A DNA stretch of 64,000 nucleotides from Zoogloea dura. Lineage in GTDB: Bacteria > Pseudomonadota > Gammaproteobacteria > Burkholderiales > Rhodocyclaceae. A model generated the notes under the pieces. It made no database searches. It saw nothing but the letters and a program-made list of their open reading frames with translations, and was not told where the DNA came from. The stretch lies in NCBI RefSeq assembly GCF_012927165.1, contig NZ_JABBGA010000024.1, forward strand, positions 1 to 64,000. The letters run 5' to 3'. Of this stretch, positions 16,911 through 28,506 are shown in pieces (position 1 is the first letter of the stretch; each line of letters starts with the position of its first letter). A program made the position numbers and the translations under genes.

Positions 16911-18551
16911 TCACTTCACGTCGAGAACGCTGTCATCCCAGGCGGGGTGCTTGGCGTAGCCGAGCAGGTTGGCCGTGGTGGCGGCGATGGACGACAGACC
17001 TGCCACCGAATCAGCCTTGAGCCCCAGCCGGCCCCCCGAGACCTTGTCGAAGAGGATCAGCGGCACCGGGTTGAGGGTGTGGGCCGTCTTGGCCTTGAAG
17101 GAGCCGTCCTTGTTGGTGGCCGGTTGTTTGGTCTTCTTGTCCAGTTCGAACATCTCGTCCGCGTTGCCGTGGTCGGCGGTGATCAGCGCCACCCCGCCGG
17201 CGGCCTCGATGGCCGGCAGCAGGCGGGCCAGGGCCAGGTCCACCGCTTCCACGGCCATGGTCGCGGCGCGGAAGTTGCCGGTGTGGCCGACCATGTCGCC
17301 GTTGGCGAAATTGCAGCGCAACAGCTTGTACTGGCCCGACTTCAGGGCGGCGATCATGGCATCGGCGATCTCGGCGGCCTTCATCCAGGGACGCTGTTCG
17401 AAGGGCACCACGTCGCTCGGCACCTCCTGCCAGGTCTCGCCCTCGAACTTGCCGGAGCGGTTGCCGTTCCAGAAATAGGTGACATGGCCGAACTTCTGGG
17501 TCTCGGAGCAGGCGAACTGGGCCAGCCCCTGGCGGCTGAACCACTCGCCGGAGGTGTCCTTGATGGCCGGCGGGGCCACCAGGAAGCGCTTGGGCAACTG
17601 CAGGTCGCCGTCGTACTGGAGCATGCCGGCGTAGGTAACCTGCGGGTGGCGGACCCTGTCGAACTTGTCGAAGTCGGCCTCGACGAAGGCCCGGGTGATC
17701 TCGATGGCCCGGTCGCCGCGGAAGTTGAAGAACACCACCGCGTCGCCATCCTCGATGGTGCCGATGGGCTTGCCACCTTCGGCAATGACGAACTCCGGCA
17801 AATCCTGGTCGATGGTGCCCGGGTTGCGCTCGCGCAGCCCATTGACCGCCTCGGTGGCGTTGCCGAACTGCGGGCCTTCGCCCAGCACATGGGTGCGCCA
17901 ACCCTTTTCCACCATCGGCCAGTTGGCGTCATAACGGTCCATGGTGATGTACTGGCGGCCTCCCCCGGAGGCGATGCGGGCATCGAAGCCGCCGCTGCTG
18001 ACCTCGGCCAGGAAGGCCTCGAAGGGCACCACGTACTCCAGCGCGCTGGTCTCCGGCACATCACGGCCGTCGAGCAGGGCATGGATGCGCACGGTGGGCA
18101 CGCCTTCAGCCCTGGCCTGCACGACCATCGCCTTGAGGTGGTCGATATGGCTGTGCACGTTGCCGTCGGAGAACAGCCCGATGAAGTGGACGACCCCACG
18201 ACCCGCCTTGGCGCCAGCCACGATCTCGCGCCACGCCTGGCCCTGCCAGATGGCCCCGTCGGCGATGGCGTTGGCCACCAGGGCGGCCCCCTGGGCATAC
18301 ACCTGGCCGGCGCCAATGGCGTTGTGCCCCACTTCGGAATTGCCCATGTCCTCGTCGGACGGCATGCCCACCGCGGTGCCATGGGCGCGCAGGGTGATGC
18401 TGGGGCATTCGGCGAAGAGTCGGTCGAGGGTCGGCTTGCGCGCCGCGGCAATGGCGCTGCCCACGTCGGTCTTGGGCACCCCGTAGCCGTCCATCACGAT
18501 GACGACGACAGGGCCCGGAACGCCGGCGAAGGCGGAGAATTTCTGCAGCAT
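16911..18551 (-). CDS. gpmI: 2,3-bisphosphoglycerate-independent phosphoglycerate mutase
   Basis: About 546 residues. It interconverts 3- and 2-phosphoglycerate in glycolysis and gluconeogenesis, with Mn2+ in two metal sites. The N-terminal VVVIVMDGYG supplies a metal Asp (Asp21). The phospho-accepting Ser72 lies in DMGNSEVGHNAIGAG, and the C-terminal LITADHGNADEM supplies further metal ligands. The ATG at 18551 is preferred over the GTG two codons upstream because AGGAAG precedes it. The gene lies about 80 bases upstream of the co-polymerase gene on the same strand and may be cotranscribed. Confidence 0.95.
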   Translation of the reverse strand: MLQKFSAFAGVPGPVVVIVMDGYGVPKTDVGSAIAAARKPTLDRLFAECPSITLRAHGTAVGMPSDEDMGNSEVGHNAIGAGQVYAQGAALVANAIADGAIWQGQAWREIVAGAKAGRGVVHFIGLFSDGNVHSHIDHLKAMVVQARAEGVPTVRIHALLDGRDVPETSALEYVVPFEAFLAEVSSGGFDARIASGGGRQYITMDRYDANWPMVEKGWRTHVLGEGPQFGNATEAVNGLRERNPGTIDQDLPEFVIAEGGKPIGTIEDGDAVVFFNFRGDRAIEITRAFVEADFDKFDRVRHPQVTYAGMLQYDGDLQLPKRFLVAPPAIKDTSGEWFSRQGLAQFACSETQKFGHVTYFWNGNRSGKFEGETWQEVPSDVVPFEQRPWMKAAEIADAMIAALKSGQYKLLRCNFANGDMVGHTGNFRAATMAVEAVDLALARLLPAIEAAGGVALITADHGNADEMFELDKKTKQPATNKDGSFKAKTAHTLNPVPLILFDKVSGGRLGLKADSVAGLSSIAATTANLLGYAKHPAWDDSVLDVK

Positions 18552-18807
18552 GGTCACTTCCTGAAGAATGAATTCGGGGCCGGCGCGGCAGGCAACAACC
18601 GGCTGAGCCCGTATTTTCCTTCAAATCGGGGGGTTCATCACGGGATTGAGGAGCAGGAGGAGCACCTCCGACCCTCAGGACGGCCGAAAACAGGCAGCAA
18701 TCCGCCCATATCGGGCAATGCGAAACGCATAAACGGCATTTTGTCACTGAACATTGAAAGCACCGCCCGCTAGGCTAATGACATAGCCCGCCACGCCAGG
18801 AGTTGTG

Positions 18808-21800
18808 ATGACGATGGCCGATGACGCCGCTTCGCCGCGCGTCCCCCCAGGCCCAGCCTACCAGTTGCTGTTCGAATCAGCCCCCGGCCTGTACCTGGTC
18901 CTGAACCCCGCGCTGACCATCGTCGCGGTGAACGATGCCTATGCCCGGGCCACCCGGACGTCCCGCGCCGGGATCGTCGGCAAGCCTCTTTTCGAGGTCT
19001 TCCCGGACAACCCCGACGACCCCGGCAACGAAGGCGTGCGCAACCTTCGCGCCTCCCTGAACCGTGTACTGCAGACCGGCCAGCCGGACGCGATGCCGGT
19101 CCAGAAGTACGACATCCGGCTCCCCGCCGAAGAAGGCGGCGGTTTTGAAAGCCGCTACTGGAGCCCGCTCAACACCCCCGTCCTGGCCCCGGACGGGCAG
19201 CTTTGCTACATCATCCACCGGGTGGAGGACGTCACCGACTTCGTCCGCCTCAAGCAACAGGGCATCGAGGAAGGCCGGCTCACCGAAGCCCTGCGCGAGA
19301 AGGCCCTGCGCATGGAGACGGAGGTCTTTGCGCGGGCCCAGCAGGTGGCCGACGCCAGCGCCCAGCTCAAGCGGGCCAACGAAGAGCTCGACAGCCTGTA
19401 CCGCAAGGCCCGGGAGCTGGACGAGCTCAAGACCCGCTTCTTCGGCAATGTCAGCCATGAGCTGCGCACACCGCTGACCCTCATCCTGGGCCCCCTCGAC
19501 CGGCTGCTCGCCTCACCACGGATCGATGCGGACGAGCGACGGGCCCTGCAGGTCATGCAGCGCAACGCCCGCCTGCTGCACCGGCAGGTGGACAACCTGC
19601 TCGACCTCGCCCGCCTCGACGCCGGCCGCCTGATCCTGCGCTACACGGAATTCGATCTGGCCTGGCGCCTGCGGGTGCTCGCGTCGAATTTCGACACGGT
19701 CGCCCACGACCGCCGGATCACCTACCTCGTGGCCGCACCGGACCGGCTGGAGATCCAGGCCGATGCCGAGAAATGCGAGCGTGTCCTGCTCAACCTGGTG
19801 GCCAATGCCTTCAAGTTCGTGCCCGACGGCGGCACCATCGGCATCCGCCTGGCCCTGGACGGCAGCGACCTGCAGATCGAGGTGGAGGACAGCGGGCCGG
19901 GCATCCCGGAGCACCTGCGCGAAGCCGTGTTCGAGCGCTTCCGCCAGGTGGAGGACGCCAGCGGACGGACCACCAGCGGCACCGGTCTGGGCCTGGCCAT
20001 CGTCCGCGAATTCGTCCGCCTGCACCATGGCCAGGTCTCGGTCGGCGCCTCCCCCCTGGGCGGGGCCCGCTTCAACATCAGGCTGCCCACCCAGGCGCCG
20101 CCGGGCGGCATCCTGCACCCGGCCGACAACCGCACCGGCCTGCCCCTGCCCGCCGAGGCCAGCGTGACCGACAACGCCCCGGTCGACCCCGCTCCGCTTG
20201 CCGGGCCCGGTGAGCATGCCCCGCTGATCCTCGTCGTCGAAGACAACCCGGACATGAGTGCCTTCATCGCCAACGCCCTGGCCCCGGCCTACCGGGTGGC
20301 CACCGCCTTCGACGGCCAGACCGGCCTGCGGCGGGCGCTCGAACTGCGGCCGGCGCTGCTGCTCTCCGATGTGATGATGCCGCTCCTCAGCGGCGACCGG
20401 ATGGTGGAGGCCCTGCGCCAGTACCACGACCTGGACGACATGCCGATCGTGATGCTGACCGCAAAGGCCGACGACGCCCTGCGCACCGCCCTGCTCCAGC
20501 ACCGGGTGCAGGACTACATCCAGAAGCCCTTCTCCATCGACGATCTGCTGGCCCGCATCGCCGGGCTGCTGCAGGAGCGCTCGCGCACCCGGCGGCGCCT
20601 GCGCAGCCTCGAAGAGCGTTTTCGGGCCACCTTCGAGCAGGCCGCCGTCGGCCTCGCCCACGTAGCCCCGGACGGCCACTGGCTGCGGGTCAACCAGAAA
20701 CTTTGCGAGATTGTCGGCTATGGCCATGATGAACTGCTGAGCCTCACCTTCCAGGACATCACCCACCCCGACGACCTGGACTCCGACGTCGGGCAGGTCC
20801 GCCGCCTGCTCGCAGGGGAGATCGACAGCTACGCCCTCGACAAGCGCTATCTCGGCAAGACGGGCAAGGAGATCTGGATCCATCTCACCGTGGCCCTGAT
20901 CCGCGACGACGACGGCACGCCCGACTACTTCATCTCGGTGGTGGAGGACATCCGCCAGCGCAAGGAGGCCGAGCACGCCCTGCGCGACAGCGAGGAGCGC
21001 TTCCGGCTGATTGCCGCGACCATCCCGGAGGTCATCTGGCTGGTCGATGTCAGCGCGGCGCGGGTGGCCTACGTGAGCCCCGCCTATGAAACGCTGTGGC
21101 AGAGCCCGCTGGAGTCGCTCTACACCAACCCCCAGGCCTACCTGGAGGCTCTGGCCCCGGCCGACCGCCGCCGCGTGGATGGAGAGAAGCGCGGCGCCAT
21201 CCGGGCCGGGCGGGATTTCGAACTCGAGTACCGCATCCTGCGCCAGGACGGGAGCACCCGCTGGGTCCGCGAGCAAGGGCACCCGGTGCCCGCCCGCGAC
21301 GGGCTTCCCACCCACTACGTCGGCCTGCTCACCGACATCAGCCAGATGCGCAGCAGCGAGGAGCAGGTGGCCCGCCTGGCCCACTACGACCCGCTCACCG
21401 AGTTGCCCAACCGGTTGCTGCTCCAGTCCCGCCTCGAACATGCCCTGGACCGGGCCCGGCGGGCCGGCCAGCGGGTGGCCCTGCTGTTCATCAACCTGGA
21501 CCACTTCCAGACCATCAACGACAGCCTCGGCCACCAGGCCGGCGACCTGCTGCTGGTGGAGGTGGCCCGCCGGCTGAGGCAACGGGCGCGCCAGGAAGAC
21601 AGCCTGGGACGCCTCGGCGGCGACGAGTTCCTGTTCATCCTGGAGTCGGTACGCCACCCGGAGACCGCCATCGAAGCGGCCCAGGCCGTCCTCGGGTCGA
21701 TCGCCGCCCCTGCCAGCCTGCCCGACGGCACCGAGCTCTACCTGAGCGCCAGCATCGGCATCAGCCTTTACCCGGACGACGGCCATTCCGCCCACGAGCT

Positions 21801-22698
21801 CCTGCGCGACGCCGACGCGGCCCTCCACCAGGCCAAGGCCCAGGGGCGCAACCGCTTCTGCTTCTACACGGCGAGCATGAACGCCGATGCCCTGGCCCGC
21901 CTGGAGATGGGGGCGGCCCTGCGCAAGGCCCTCGAACGCCAGGAGTTCATCCTGTACTACCAGCCCAAGGTGGACCTGGCCAGCGGACGGATCTGCGGCG
22001 CCGAGGCCCTGATCCGCTGGCAGCGCCGCGATGGCAGGCTGGAATCCCCGGCCCGCTTCATTCCCCTCGCCGAATCCAGCGGCCTGATCGTGCACATCGG
22101 CGCCTGGGTGATCGAGGAGGCCTCCCGCCAGATCGCCGCGTGGCGTGGCGCCGGCCTGCCCGACAGCCGGATCGCCCTGAATGTCTCGGCGCGCCAGTTC
22201 CAGGCCGCCCACCTGCAGGGCACCATCGCCGAGGCCCTGACCCGCCACCAGGTTCCGCCCCACTGCATCGAACTTGAGTTGACCGAGAGCCTGCTGATGG
22301 AAGAACCCGAGCGGACCATCGGGATCCTGCGCGAGCTCAAGCAGCTGGCCATCAAGCTGTCCCTCGACGACTTCGGCACCGGCTACTCCAGCTTCGGCTA
22401 CCTCAGCCGCTTTCCCATCGACACCATAAAGATCGACCAGTCCTTCGTGCGGACCCTCGCCACCGAGCGCCAGTCGGCGCTGATCGCCGTCACCATCATC
22501 GACCTGGCCCACCGGCTGGGTCTGCGGGTCGTCGCCGAGGGGGTCGAGACCGAAGCGCAGCTGGCCTACCTGCGGCAACAGGGCTGCGACGAGATCCAGG
22601 GCTATTACTTCTCCAGGCCGGTGCCGGCGGAGGTCTTCGGTGAGATGCTGCGTACGGGACGCGGGCTGCCGCCAGGCGGCGCCACGACGACCGGCTAG
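18808..22698 (+). CDS. Hybrid signalling protein: PAS-HisKA-HATPase-REC-PAS-PAS-GGDEF-EAL
   Basis: About 1296 residues without evident membrane segments. Order: PAS (about 10-150), a coiled coil, HisKA with His217 in [16 protein letters not shown], and HATPase_c with the [13 protein letters not shown] box (to about 430). A receiver follows with Asp521 in [13 protein letters not shown] and Lys in YIQKPF, then two PAS/PAC units (about 600-850). GGDEF has an intact motif at 937-941, and EAL has its motif at 1066-1068 (GAEALIRW) and QPKVDL. Both c-di-GMP synthesis and hydrolysis motifs look intact. Fusing a full hybrid histidine kinase to a GGDEF-EAL pair in one chain is uncommon. The ATG at 18808 has AGGAG five bases upstream. 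The stop overlaps that of the converging DUF3025 gene (CTAG). Confidence 0.9.
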   Translation: MTMADDAASPRVPPGPAYQLLFESAPGLYLVLNPALTIVAVNDAYARATRTSRAGIVGKPLFEVFPDNPDDPGNEGVRNLRASLNRVLQTGQPDAMPVQKYDIRLPAEEGGGFESRYWSPLNTPVLAPDGQLCYIIHRVEDVTDFVRLKQQGIEEGRLTEALREKALRMETEVFARAQQVADASAQLKRANEELDSLYRKARELDELKTRFFGNVSHELRTPLTLILGPLDRLLASPRIDADERRALQVMQRNARLLHRQVDNLLDLARLDAGRLILRYTEFDLAWRLRVLASNFDTVAHDRRITYLVAAPDRLEIQADAEKCERVLLNLVANAFKFVPDGGTIGIRLALDGSDLQIEVEDSGPGIPEHLREAVFERFRQVEDASGRTTSGTGLGLAIVREFVRLHHGQVSVGASPLGGARFNIRLPTQAPPGGILHPADNRTGLPLPAEASVTDNAPVDPAPLAGPGEHAPLILVVEDNPDMSAFIANALAPAYRVATAFDGQTGLRRALELRPALLLSDVMMPLLSGDRMVEALRQYHDLDDMPIVMLTAKADDALRTALLQHRVQDYIQKPFSIDDLLARIAGLLQERSRTRRRLRSLEERFRATFEQAAVGLAHVAPDGHWLRVNQKLCEIVGYGHDELLSLTFQDITHPDDLDSDVGQVRRLLAGEIDSYALDKRYLGKTGKEIWIHLTVALIRDDDGTPDYFISVVEDIRQRKEAEHALRDSEERFRLIAATIPEVIWLVDVSAARVAYVSPAYETLWQSPLESLYTNPQAYLEALAPADRRRVDGEKRGAIRAGRDFELEYRILRQDGSTRWVREQGHPVPARDGLPTHYVGLLTDISQMRSSEEQVARLAHYDPLTELPNRLLLQSRLEHALDRARRAGQRVALLFINLDHFQTINDSLGHQAGDLLLVEVARRLRQRARQEDSLGRLGGDEFLFILESVRHPETAIEAAQAVLGSIAAPASLPDGTELYLSASIGISLYPDDGHSAHELLRDADAALHQAKAQGRNRFCFYTASMNADALARLEMGAALRKALERQEFILYYQPKVDLASGRICGAEALIRWQRRDGRLESPARFIPLAESSGLIVHIGAWVIEEASRQIAAWRGAGLPDSRIALNVSARQFQAAHLQGTIAEALTRHQVPPHCIELELTESLLMEEPERTIGILRELKQLAIKLSLDDFGTGYSSFGYLSRFPIDTIKIDQSFVRTLATERQSALIAVTIIDLAHRLGLRVVAEGVETEAQLAYLRQQGCDEIQGYYFSRPVPAEVFGEMLRTGRGLPPGGATTTG

Positions 22699-23603
22699 GA
22701 CGGCGCCGGGGCAGCCTTGCGCCGCAGGGGCCGGAACTGGCGGGTATCGGTGTAGTAGTCCGCCGCCTCGCTCTCCGGCGTGACGCCGGGAATGCCCAGC
22801 AGCGGCAGCGGAGACAGGTGCTCCCGCCCCAGCGGGCACTGCGCGTCGGCCAGGCGCCCGGCCAGCCAGGCATCCGCCTCGGCCTGGCACTGCGCAGCCG
22901 GCTGCTCGAACCACCCTGGCGGTACCACCCGGTACAAGGCCTTGGCGCACAGGCCGATGAAGGGCGCGCGCAGCTGATCCCAGCTGGCGTGGCCGAAGAC
23001 CAGGAAGCGGGTCGTCGCCACCAGCCGGGCGCGGCGCGTCCAGAACACCTCCAGCCACTCGTGGGCCGCCAGCAGGGCGGGAATCTGCGGGTCGCAGCTG
23101 ACCACCAGCACCCCGCATTCGTCGAACTGGGTCAGCACATCGCGCTGCGGGCCACGCCCGCCCAGGCCGGCCGCTTCGCGCTGGCGCAGGACCTCCAGGT
23201 GACGGGCATTGCAGGCGGCCTTGGCCTGCGGCCAGACGCACCAGGCCAGCGCGTTGAAGAAGTCGTGCCAGTCATCGGCGCGGGTGGGCACCTCGCCGGT
23301 GGCATGGATGTGCGCCTCATAGGCCGGCGCGACGGCAGGCGGCAGGACGAAGCGGAGCGGCAGCCCCGCCCCGCAGACGGCATCGGGCGCCACCTCGCGC
23401 AGCGTGGCGGTGAGCCGCGCGGCATCAGGCAGACCGTCGGGGAAGCGGGCCAGCAGACCGGCTATGGGCTCGAAGAGGGGGTGCGCCGCCCAATGAGCCC
23501 CCCCAGGGCCGGGCTGCGCCCCGCCCGCCCCCCGAGGGGGGCACGGAAACCTGGGGCGGCCCTGCGTTTCCTCTGGCGCTGGCGGCGCTGCAGGCGCAGG
23601 CAT
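22695..23603 (-). CDS. DUF3025 family protein
   Basis: About 302 residues. The block [21 protein letters not shown] with a following CNARH is the signature of DUF3025 proteins, which have no established function and are common in Betaproteobacteria and Gammaproteobacteria. The first 45 residues are Pro/Gly/Ala-rich and probably disordered. The ATG at 23603 has no clear ribosome-binding site and lies 16 bases after the DUF2322 gene, so coupled translation is plausible. A start further inside, before [11 protein letters not shown], is possible. Confidence 0.8.
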   Translation of the reverse strand: MPAPAAPPAPEETQGRPRFPCPPRGAGGAQPGPGGAHWAAHPLFEPIAGLLARFPDGLPDAARLTATLREVAPDAVCGAGLPLRFVLPPAVAPAYEAHIHATGEVPTRADDWHDFFNALAWCVWPQAKAACNARHLEVLRQREAAGLGGRGPQRDVLTQFDECGVLVVSCDPQIPALLAAHEWLEVFWTRRARLVATTRFLVFGHASWDQLRAPFIGLCAKALYRVVPPGWFEQPAAQCQAEADAWLAGRLADAQCPLGREHLSPLPLLGIPGVTPESEAADYYTDTRQFRPLRRKAAPAPS

Positions 23604-23619
23604 TACGCCGCGGGCAGGA

Positions 23620-23937
23620 TCAGGCTTCGAAGACGTGCTTGACGCGCAGGGTCTCACCGCGCTCGACCAGGCCAATCAGGCGGTCGATGTTGGGGTGCTT
23701 GCCCGGATTGAGGCGGGCGTCCTCGCTATGCTCGGCGTAGATCTCGATGCCCTGGGCTGCTGCCTCCGGGGTGATCGCCCCGTGGATCTGGGCCAGGTGG
23801 TTGTACACCGCCAGCGAGCCGGCCTGGCCGGGTTTGTTCTCGATGGTGGCCAGCACCTCGCCAGCGGTGTTGCTGAGCTGGATGGCAGCCAGGTGGGATA
23901 CGCCCGGCAGGGTCTTGAGCTTGTCGGCGAATGCCAT
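23620..23937 (-). CDS. DUF2322 family protein
   Basis: 105 residues starting MAFADKLKTLPGVSHL, with GGAG eight bases upstream. Sequence and length fit the small DUF2322 family of Betaproteobacteria, for which no function is established. It is soluble, with no signal peptide. It lies between purB (upstream) and the DUF3025 gene (downstream) on the same strand, separated from purB by a strong hairpin. Confidence 0.8.
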   Translation of the reverse strand: MAFADKLKTLPGVSHLAAIQLSNTAGEVLATIENKPGQAGSLAVYNHLAQIHGAITPEAAAQGIEIYAEHSEDARLNPGKHPNIDRLIGLVERGETLRVKHVFEA

Positions 23938-23991
23938 GGGTAATGCTCCGGAATCAGGTGACGAGTGAGGCGTGCGGGGCTTCTGCGGGGG

Positions 23992-24021
23992 CTGCAGGGG
24001 CGGCTGAAGCCGCCCCTGCAG
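23992..24021. other. Strong intergenic hairpin downstream of purB
   Basis: A perfect 14-bp inverted repeat (CTGCAGGGGCGGCT at 23992-24005 and its complement at 24008-24021) around GA lies between purB and the DUF2322 gene. There is no T-tract in either direction, so it is not a classic terminator. It may stabilise or process the purB transcript or attenuate read-through. Confidence 0.6.
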
Positions 24022-24051
24022 GCACAGGTACAGGTACAGGCCCCTTGTGCC

Positions 24052-25458
<1,407 letters not shown>

Positions 25459-25523
25459 TTACCGTCTTGGAGGGCCGTTCGCCGATGATAAAATCCGGGC
25501 TCCCCCAACTGCATCACCCCATC

Positions 25524-26054
25524 ATGAGCAAAGGTCCGCAACAACTCGAACGTTTCATCTTCTGGAGCCGCTGGCTGCAGGCGCCGCTTTACCTCGGTCT
25601 CGTCGTGGCCCAGGGCATCTATGTGTACCTGTTCATGGCCGAGCTGTTCCACCTGGTCAGCTCGGTCTTCGAGTCCGGTGGTCACATCAGCGAAACCGAG
25701 ACCATGCTGGTGGTCCTCGGCCTGATCGACGTGGTAATGATCGCCAACCTGCTGATCATGGTCATCATCGGCGGCTACGAGACCTTTGTGTCGCGCCTCG
25801 ACCTGGAGGGCCACCCGGACCAGCCGGAGTGGCTATCCCACGTGAACGCCGGCGTGCTCAAGATCAAGCTGTCCACCGCCATCATCGGCATCTCCTCGAT
25901 CCACCTGCTGAAGACCTTCATCAACGCCGCCAACCTGGCCGAGCACACGATCATGTGGCAGGTGATCATCCATGTCGTGTTCCTGCTGTCCGCCCTCGCC
26001 ATGGCCCTGGTGGACAAGATGATGAACCAGACCGTTTTGCTGTCAAAACACTAA
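25524..26054 (+). CDS. UPF0114 (YqhA-like) membrane protein
   Basis: About 176 residues with four hydrophobic helices (about 18-40, 60-85, 110-135 and 148-170). The pattern FIFWSRWLQAPLYLGLVVAQGIY and the GGYETFV segment match UPF0114, a conserved inner-membrane family of unknown function. The ATG at 25524 has only a weak ribosome-binding site. It lies 18 bases ahead of the fumarase gene and is probably cotranscribed with it. Confidence 0.82.
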   Translation: MSKGPQQLERFIFWSRWLQAPLYLGLVVAQGIYVYLFMAELFHLVSSVFESGGHISETETMLVVLGLIDVVMIANLLIMVIIGGYETFVSRLDLEGHPDQPEWLSHVNAGVLKIKLSTAIIGISSIHLLKTFINAANLAEHTIMWQVIIHVVFLLSALAMALVDKMMNQTVLLSKH

Positions 26055-26072
26055 AGAGAGGGAGCTTCACCC

Positions 26073-27608
26073 ATGACCGCCATCAAACAGGAAGACCTGA
26101 TCCAGTCCGTTGCGGACGCCTTCCAGTACATCAGCTACTACCACCCGCTGGACTACATCAAGGCCCTCGGCGAAGCCTATGAGCGCGAGGAATCCCCCGC
26201 CGCCAAGGATGCCATCGCCCAGATCCTGACCAACTCGCGCATGGCCGCCGAAGGCCACCGCCCGATCTGCCAGGACACCGGCATCGGCATGGTCTTCATC
26301 AAGGTCGGCATGCAGGTCACCTGGCCGGACGCCACCATGAGCGTCCAGCAGATGATCGACGAAGGCGTGCGCCGTGCCTACGCCAACCCGGACAATCCCC
26401 TGCGCGCCTCCGTGCTGGCCGACCCGGCCGGCACCCGCAAGAACACCAAGGACAACACCCCGGCGGTGGTCCACTTCGAGCTCGTCCCCGGCCACCATGT
26501 GGAGGTGATCTGCGCGGCCAAGGGCGGCGGCTCCGAAGCCAAGTCCAAGTTCGCCATGCTCAACCCCTCCGACGACCTGGTGGACTGGGTCCTCAAGAAG
26601 ATCCCCGAGATGGGTGCAGGCTGGTGTCCGCCGGGCATCATCGGCATCGGCATCGGCGGTACGCCCGAGAAGGCCATGCTGCTGGCCAAGGAGTCGATCA
26701 TGGCGCCCGTGGACATCCACGAGCTGAAGGCCAAGGCCGCCAGCGGTGCAAAACTGACCCGCCCGGAAGAGCTGCGCCTCGAGCTGATGGAGAAGATCAA
26801 CGCCCTCGGCGTCGGCGCCCAGGGCCTCGGCGGCCTGACCACCGTGCTCGACGTGAAGGTGCTGGACTACCCCTGCCACGCCGCCAACCTGCCGGTGGCC
26901 CTGGTGCCCAACTGCGCCGCCACCCGTCACTGCCACTTCCATCTCGACGGCTCCGGCCCGGCCAAGATCGAGCCGCCCAAGCTGGAAGACTGGCCTGCCG
27001 TCACCTGGACGCCGGATCTCAAGTCGGCCACCCAGGTGGACCTGAACACCCTGACCAAGGAACAGGTCGCCGCCTGGAAGCCGGGCCAGAAGCTGCTCCT
27101 CAACGGCAAGATGCTCACCGGCCGCGACGCCGCCCACAAGCGCATCGCCGACATGCTGGCCAAGGGCGAGAAGCTGCCCGTGGACTTCACCAACCGGGTG
27201 ATCTACTACGTCGGCCCGGTGGACCCGGTGCGTGACGAAGTGGTCGGCCCCGCCGGCCCCACCACCGCCACCCGCATGGACAAGTTCACCCGCATGATGC
27301 TCGAGCAGACCGGCCTGATCTCCATGGTCGGCAAGTCCGAGCGCGGCCCCACCGCCATCGAGGCCATCAAGGACAACCAGTCCGCCTACCTGATGGCCGT
27401 CGGCGGCGCCGCCTACCTGGTGGCCAAGGCCATCAAGTCGGCCAAGGTCGTCGGCTTCGCCGACCTGGGCATGGAGGCCATCTACGAGTTCGACGTGGTC
27501 AACATGCCCGTCACCGTGGCCGTGGACTCCTCCGGCACCAGCGTGCACAACACCGGCCCGAAGGAATGGCAGGCCCGGATCGGCAAGATCCCGGTCGCCG
27601 TGGCCTGA
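26073..27608 (+). CDS. Class I (iron-sulfur) fumarate hydratase
   Basis: 511 residues, with alpha and beta parts in one chain as in FumA/FumB. Three cysteines spaced as [4Fe-4S] ligands are Cys66 (HRPICQDTG), Cys185 (GWCPPGIIGIGIGG) and Cys281 (VPNCAATRH). It interconverts fumarate and malate in the TCA cycle. The cluster would make it oxygen-sensitive, in contrast to class II FumC. GAGAGGGAG lies upstream of the ATG, and a terminator follows about 20 bases after the stop. No helper or second fumarase is in the window. Confidence 0.93.
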   Translation: MTAIKQEDLIQSVADAFQYISYYHPLDYIKALGEAYEREESPAAKDAIAQILTNSRMAAEGHRPICQDTGIGMVFIKVGMQVTWPDATMSVQQMIDEGVRRAYANPDNPLRASVLADPAGTRKNTKDNTPAVVHFELVPGHHVEVICAAKGGGSEAKSKFAMLNPSDDLVDWVLKKIPEMGAGWCPPGIIGIGIGGTPEKAMLLAKESIMAPVDIHELKAKAASGAKLTRPEELRLELMEKINALGVGAQGLGGLTTVLDVKVLDYPCHAANLPVALVPNCAATRHCHFHLDGSGPAKIEPPKLEDWPAVTWTPDLKSATQVDLNTLTKEQVAAWKPGQKLLLNGKMLTGRDAAHKRIADMLAKGEKLPVDFTNRVIYYVGPVDPVRDEVVGPAGPTTATRMDKFTRMMLEQTGLISMVGKSERGPTAIEAIKDNQSAYLMAVGGAAYLVAKAIKSAKVVGFADLGMEAIYEFDVVNMPVTVAVDSSGTSVHNTGPKEWQARIGKIPVAVA

Positions 27609-27624
27609 GCCTCATCCGCTTCGT

Positions 27625-27653
27625 GAAAAGCCCGGCCTCGCGCCGGGTTTTTC
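27625..27653 (+). terminator. Rho-independent terminator after the fumarase gene
   Basis: GAAAAGCCCGGC pairs with GCCGGGTTTTTC around a five-base loop (12 bp with one G-T pair). The stem itself ends in a T5 tract. It ends the UPF0114-fumarase unit. Confidence 0.85.
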
Positions 27654-27704
27654 ATCTTTGCTCCGCCCTCCATCACCCTCTCCCGGCACCACGGCTCCAG
27701 CACC

Positions 27705-28478
27705 ATGTTCCGCACCCTGCGCATCGCCATCCTGCTGTTCATCCTCGCCACAGTGGCCGTCAGTGCCTGGCGAAGCCACGCCCAGGCCACCGACTGGAAG
27801 GACTCGATCCACGTGACGATCTACCCGATCGCCGCCGACGCGTCCCCGGCCAGCCGCCAGGCCGTTGCCCAGCTGCGCCCGGACGACTTCGCACCGGTTG
27901 GCGACTGGCTGCAGGACGAGGTTCAACGCCTCGGCCGCCCGGTGCTGCGCCCCGTGGCCCTCAACCTGGCACCGCCGGTGGAGGCGTTGCCGCCGCCCTA
28001 TCCACGCGGCGGCAACAGTCTGTCGATGGTCTGGTGGAGTCTGAGGCTGCGCCTGTGGGCCTGGCAGCACGATGCCGCCCCCGGCCCGCGCCCCCAGCTC
28101 CGCTTGTTCGTGCTCTATCACGACCCCGCCCTCAGCCCGGTACTGGAGCACTCCCTCGGCCTCGAAAAAGGCAAGATCGGCGTCATCAAGGTGTTTGCCA
28201 GCCGCAGCGAGCGCCAGCGCAATCTGGTGATCGTCGCCCACGAACTGCTCCACACCCTCGGCGCGACAGACAAGTACGACCTCGCCACCAACCAGCCGCT
28301 GTTTCCGGATGGCTATGCGGAGCCCGACCTCCGGCCCCGCCACCCCCAGCACCTCGCCGAGATCATGGCCGGGCGCATCCCCCTGAGCGACAGCCAGGCG
28401 CAGATCCCGGGCAGCCTGGCCGACACCCTGATCGGGCCGGCCACGGCCCGGGAGATCGGCCTGACCCCCGCCCGCTGA
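27705..28478 (+). CDS. Membrane-anchored putative zinc metallopeptidase
   Basis: 257 residues. One N-terminal hydrophobic helix (LRIAILLFILATVAVSAW) acts as signal or anchor, so the body is probably periplasmic. The motif HELLHTLGATDKYD near residues 186-199 resembles the zinc-binding HExxHxxGxxD/H pattern of metzincin-like peptidases, with His186, Glu187 and His190 and a third ligand further on. No family name was recognised, and the catalytic assignment is inferred from this motif. It stands alone between the fumarase terminator and the converging sbtB gene. Confidence 0.7.
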   Translation: MFRTLRIAILLFILATVAVSAWRSHAQATDWKDSIHVTIYPIAADASPASRQAVAQLRPDDFAPVGDWLQDEVQRLGRPVLRPVALNLAPPVEALPPPYPRGGNSLSMVWWSLRLRLWAWQHDAAPGPRPQLRLFVLYHDPALSPVLEHSLGLEKGKIGVIKVFASRSERQRNLVIVAHELLHTLGATDKYDLATNQPLFPDGYAEPDLRPRHPQHLAEIMAGRIPLSDSQAQIPGSLADTLIGPATAREIGLTPAR

Positions 28479-28506
28479 CCGCCAGCCTGACGGAGGCTTC
28501 CGCCAC

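Noticed and set aside
22695-22698. CTAG stop overlap of converging genes as a regulatory element (also at 58782-58785)
   Set aside because: CTAG simply places TAG stops back to back on both strands; two cases are expected in dense high-GC gene order and carry no further structure.
19513-23241. A 1242-codon minus-strand open frame opposite the PAS-GGDEF-EAL gene
   Set aside because: It mirrors the coding strand of a protein with all domain motifs intact and shows no recognisable domain itself; long antisense frames are common in high-GC genomes.
23992-24021. Hairpin after purB as a rho-independent terminator
   Set aside because: The stem is strong but no T-tract follows in either direction, so it is listed only as an intergenic hairpin.
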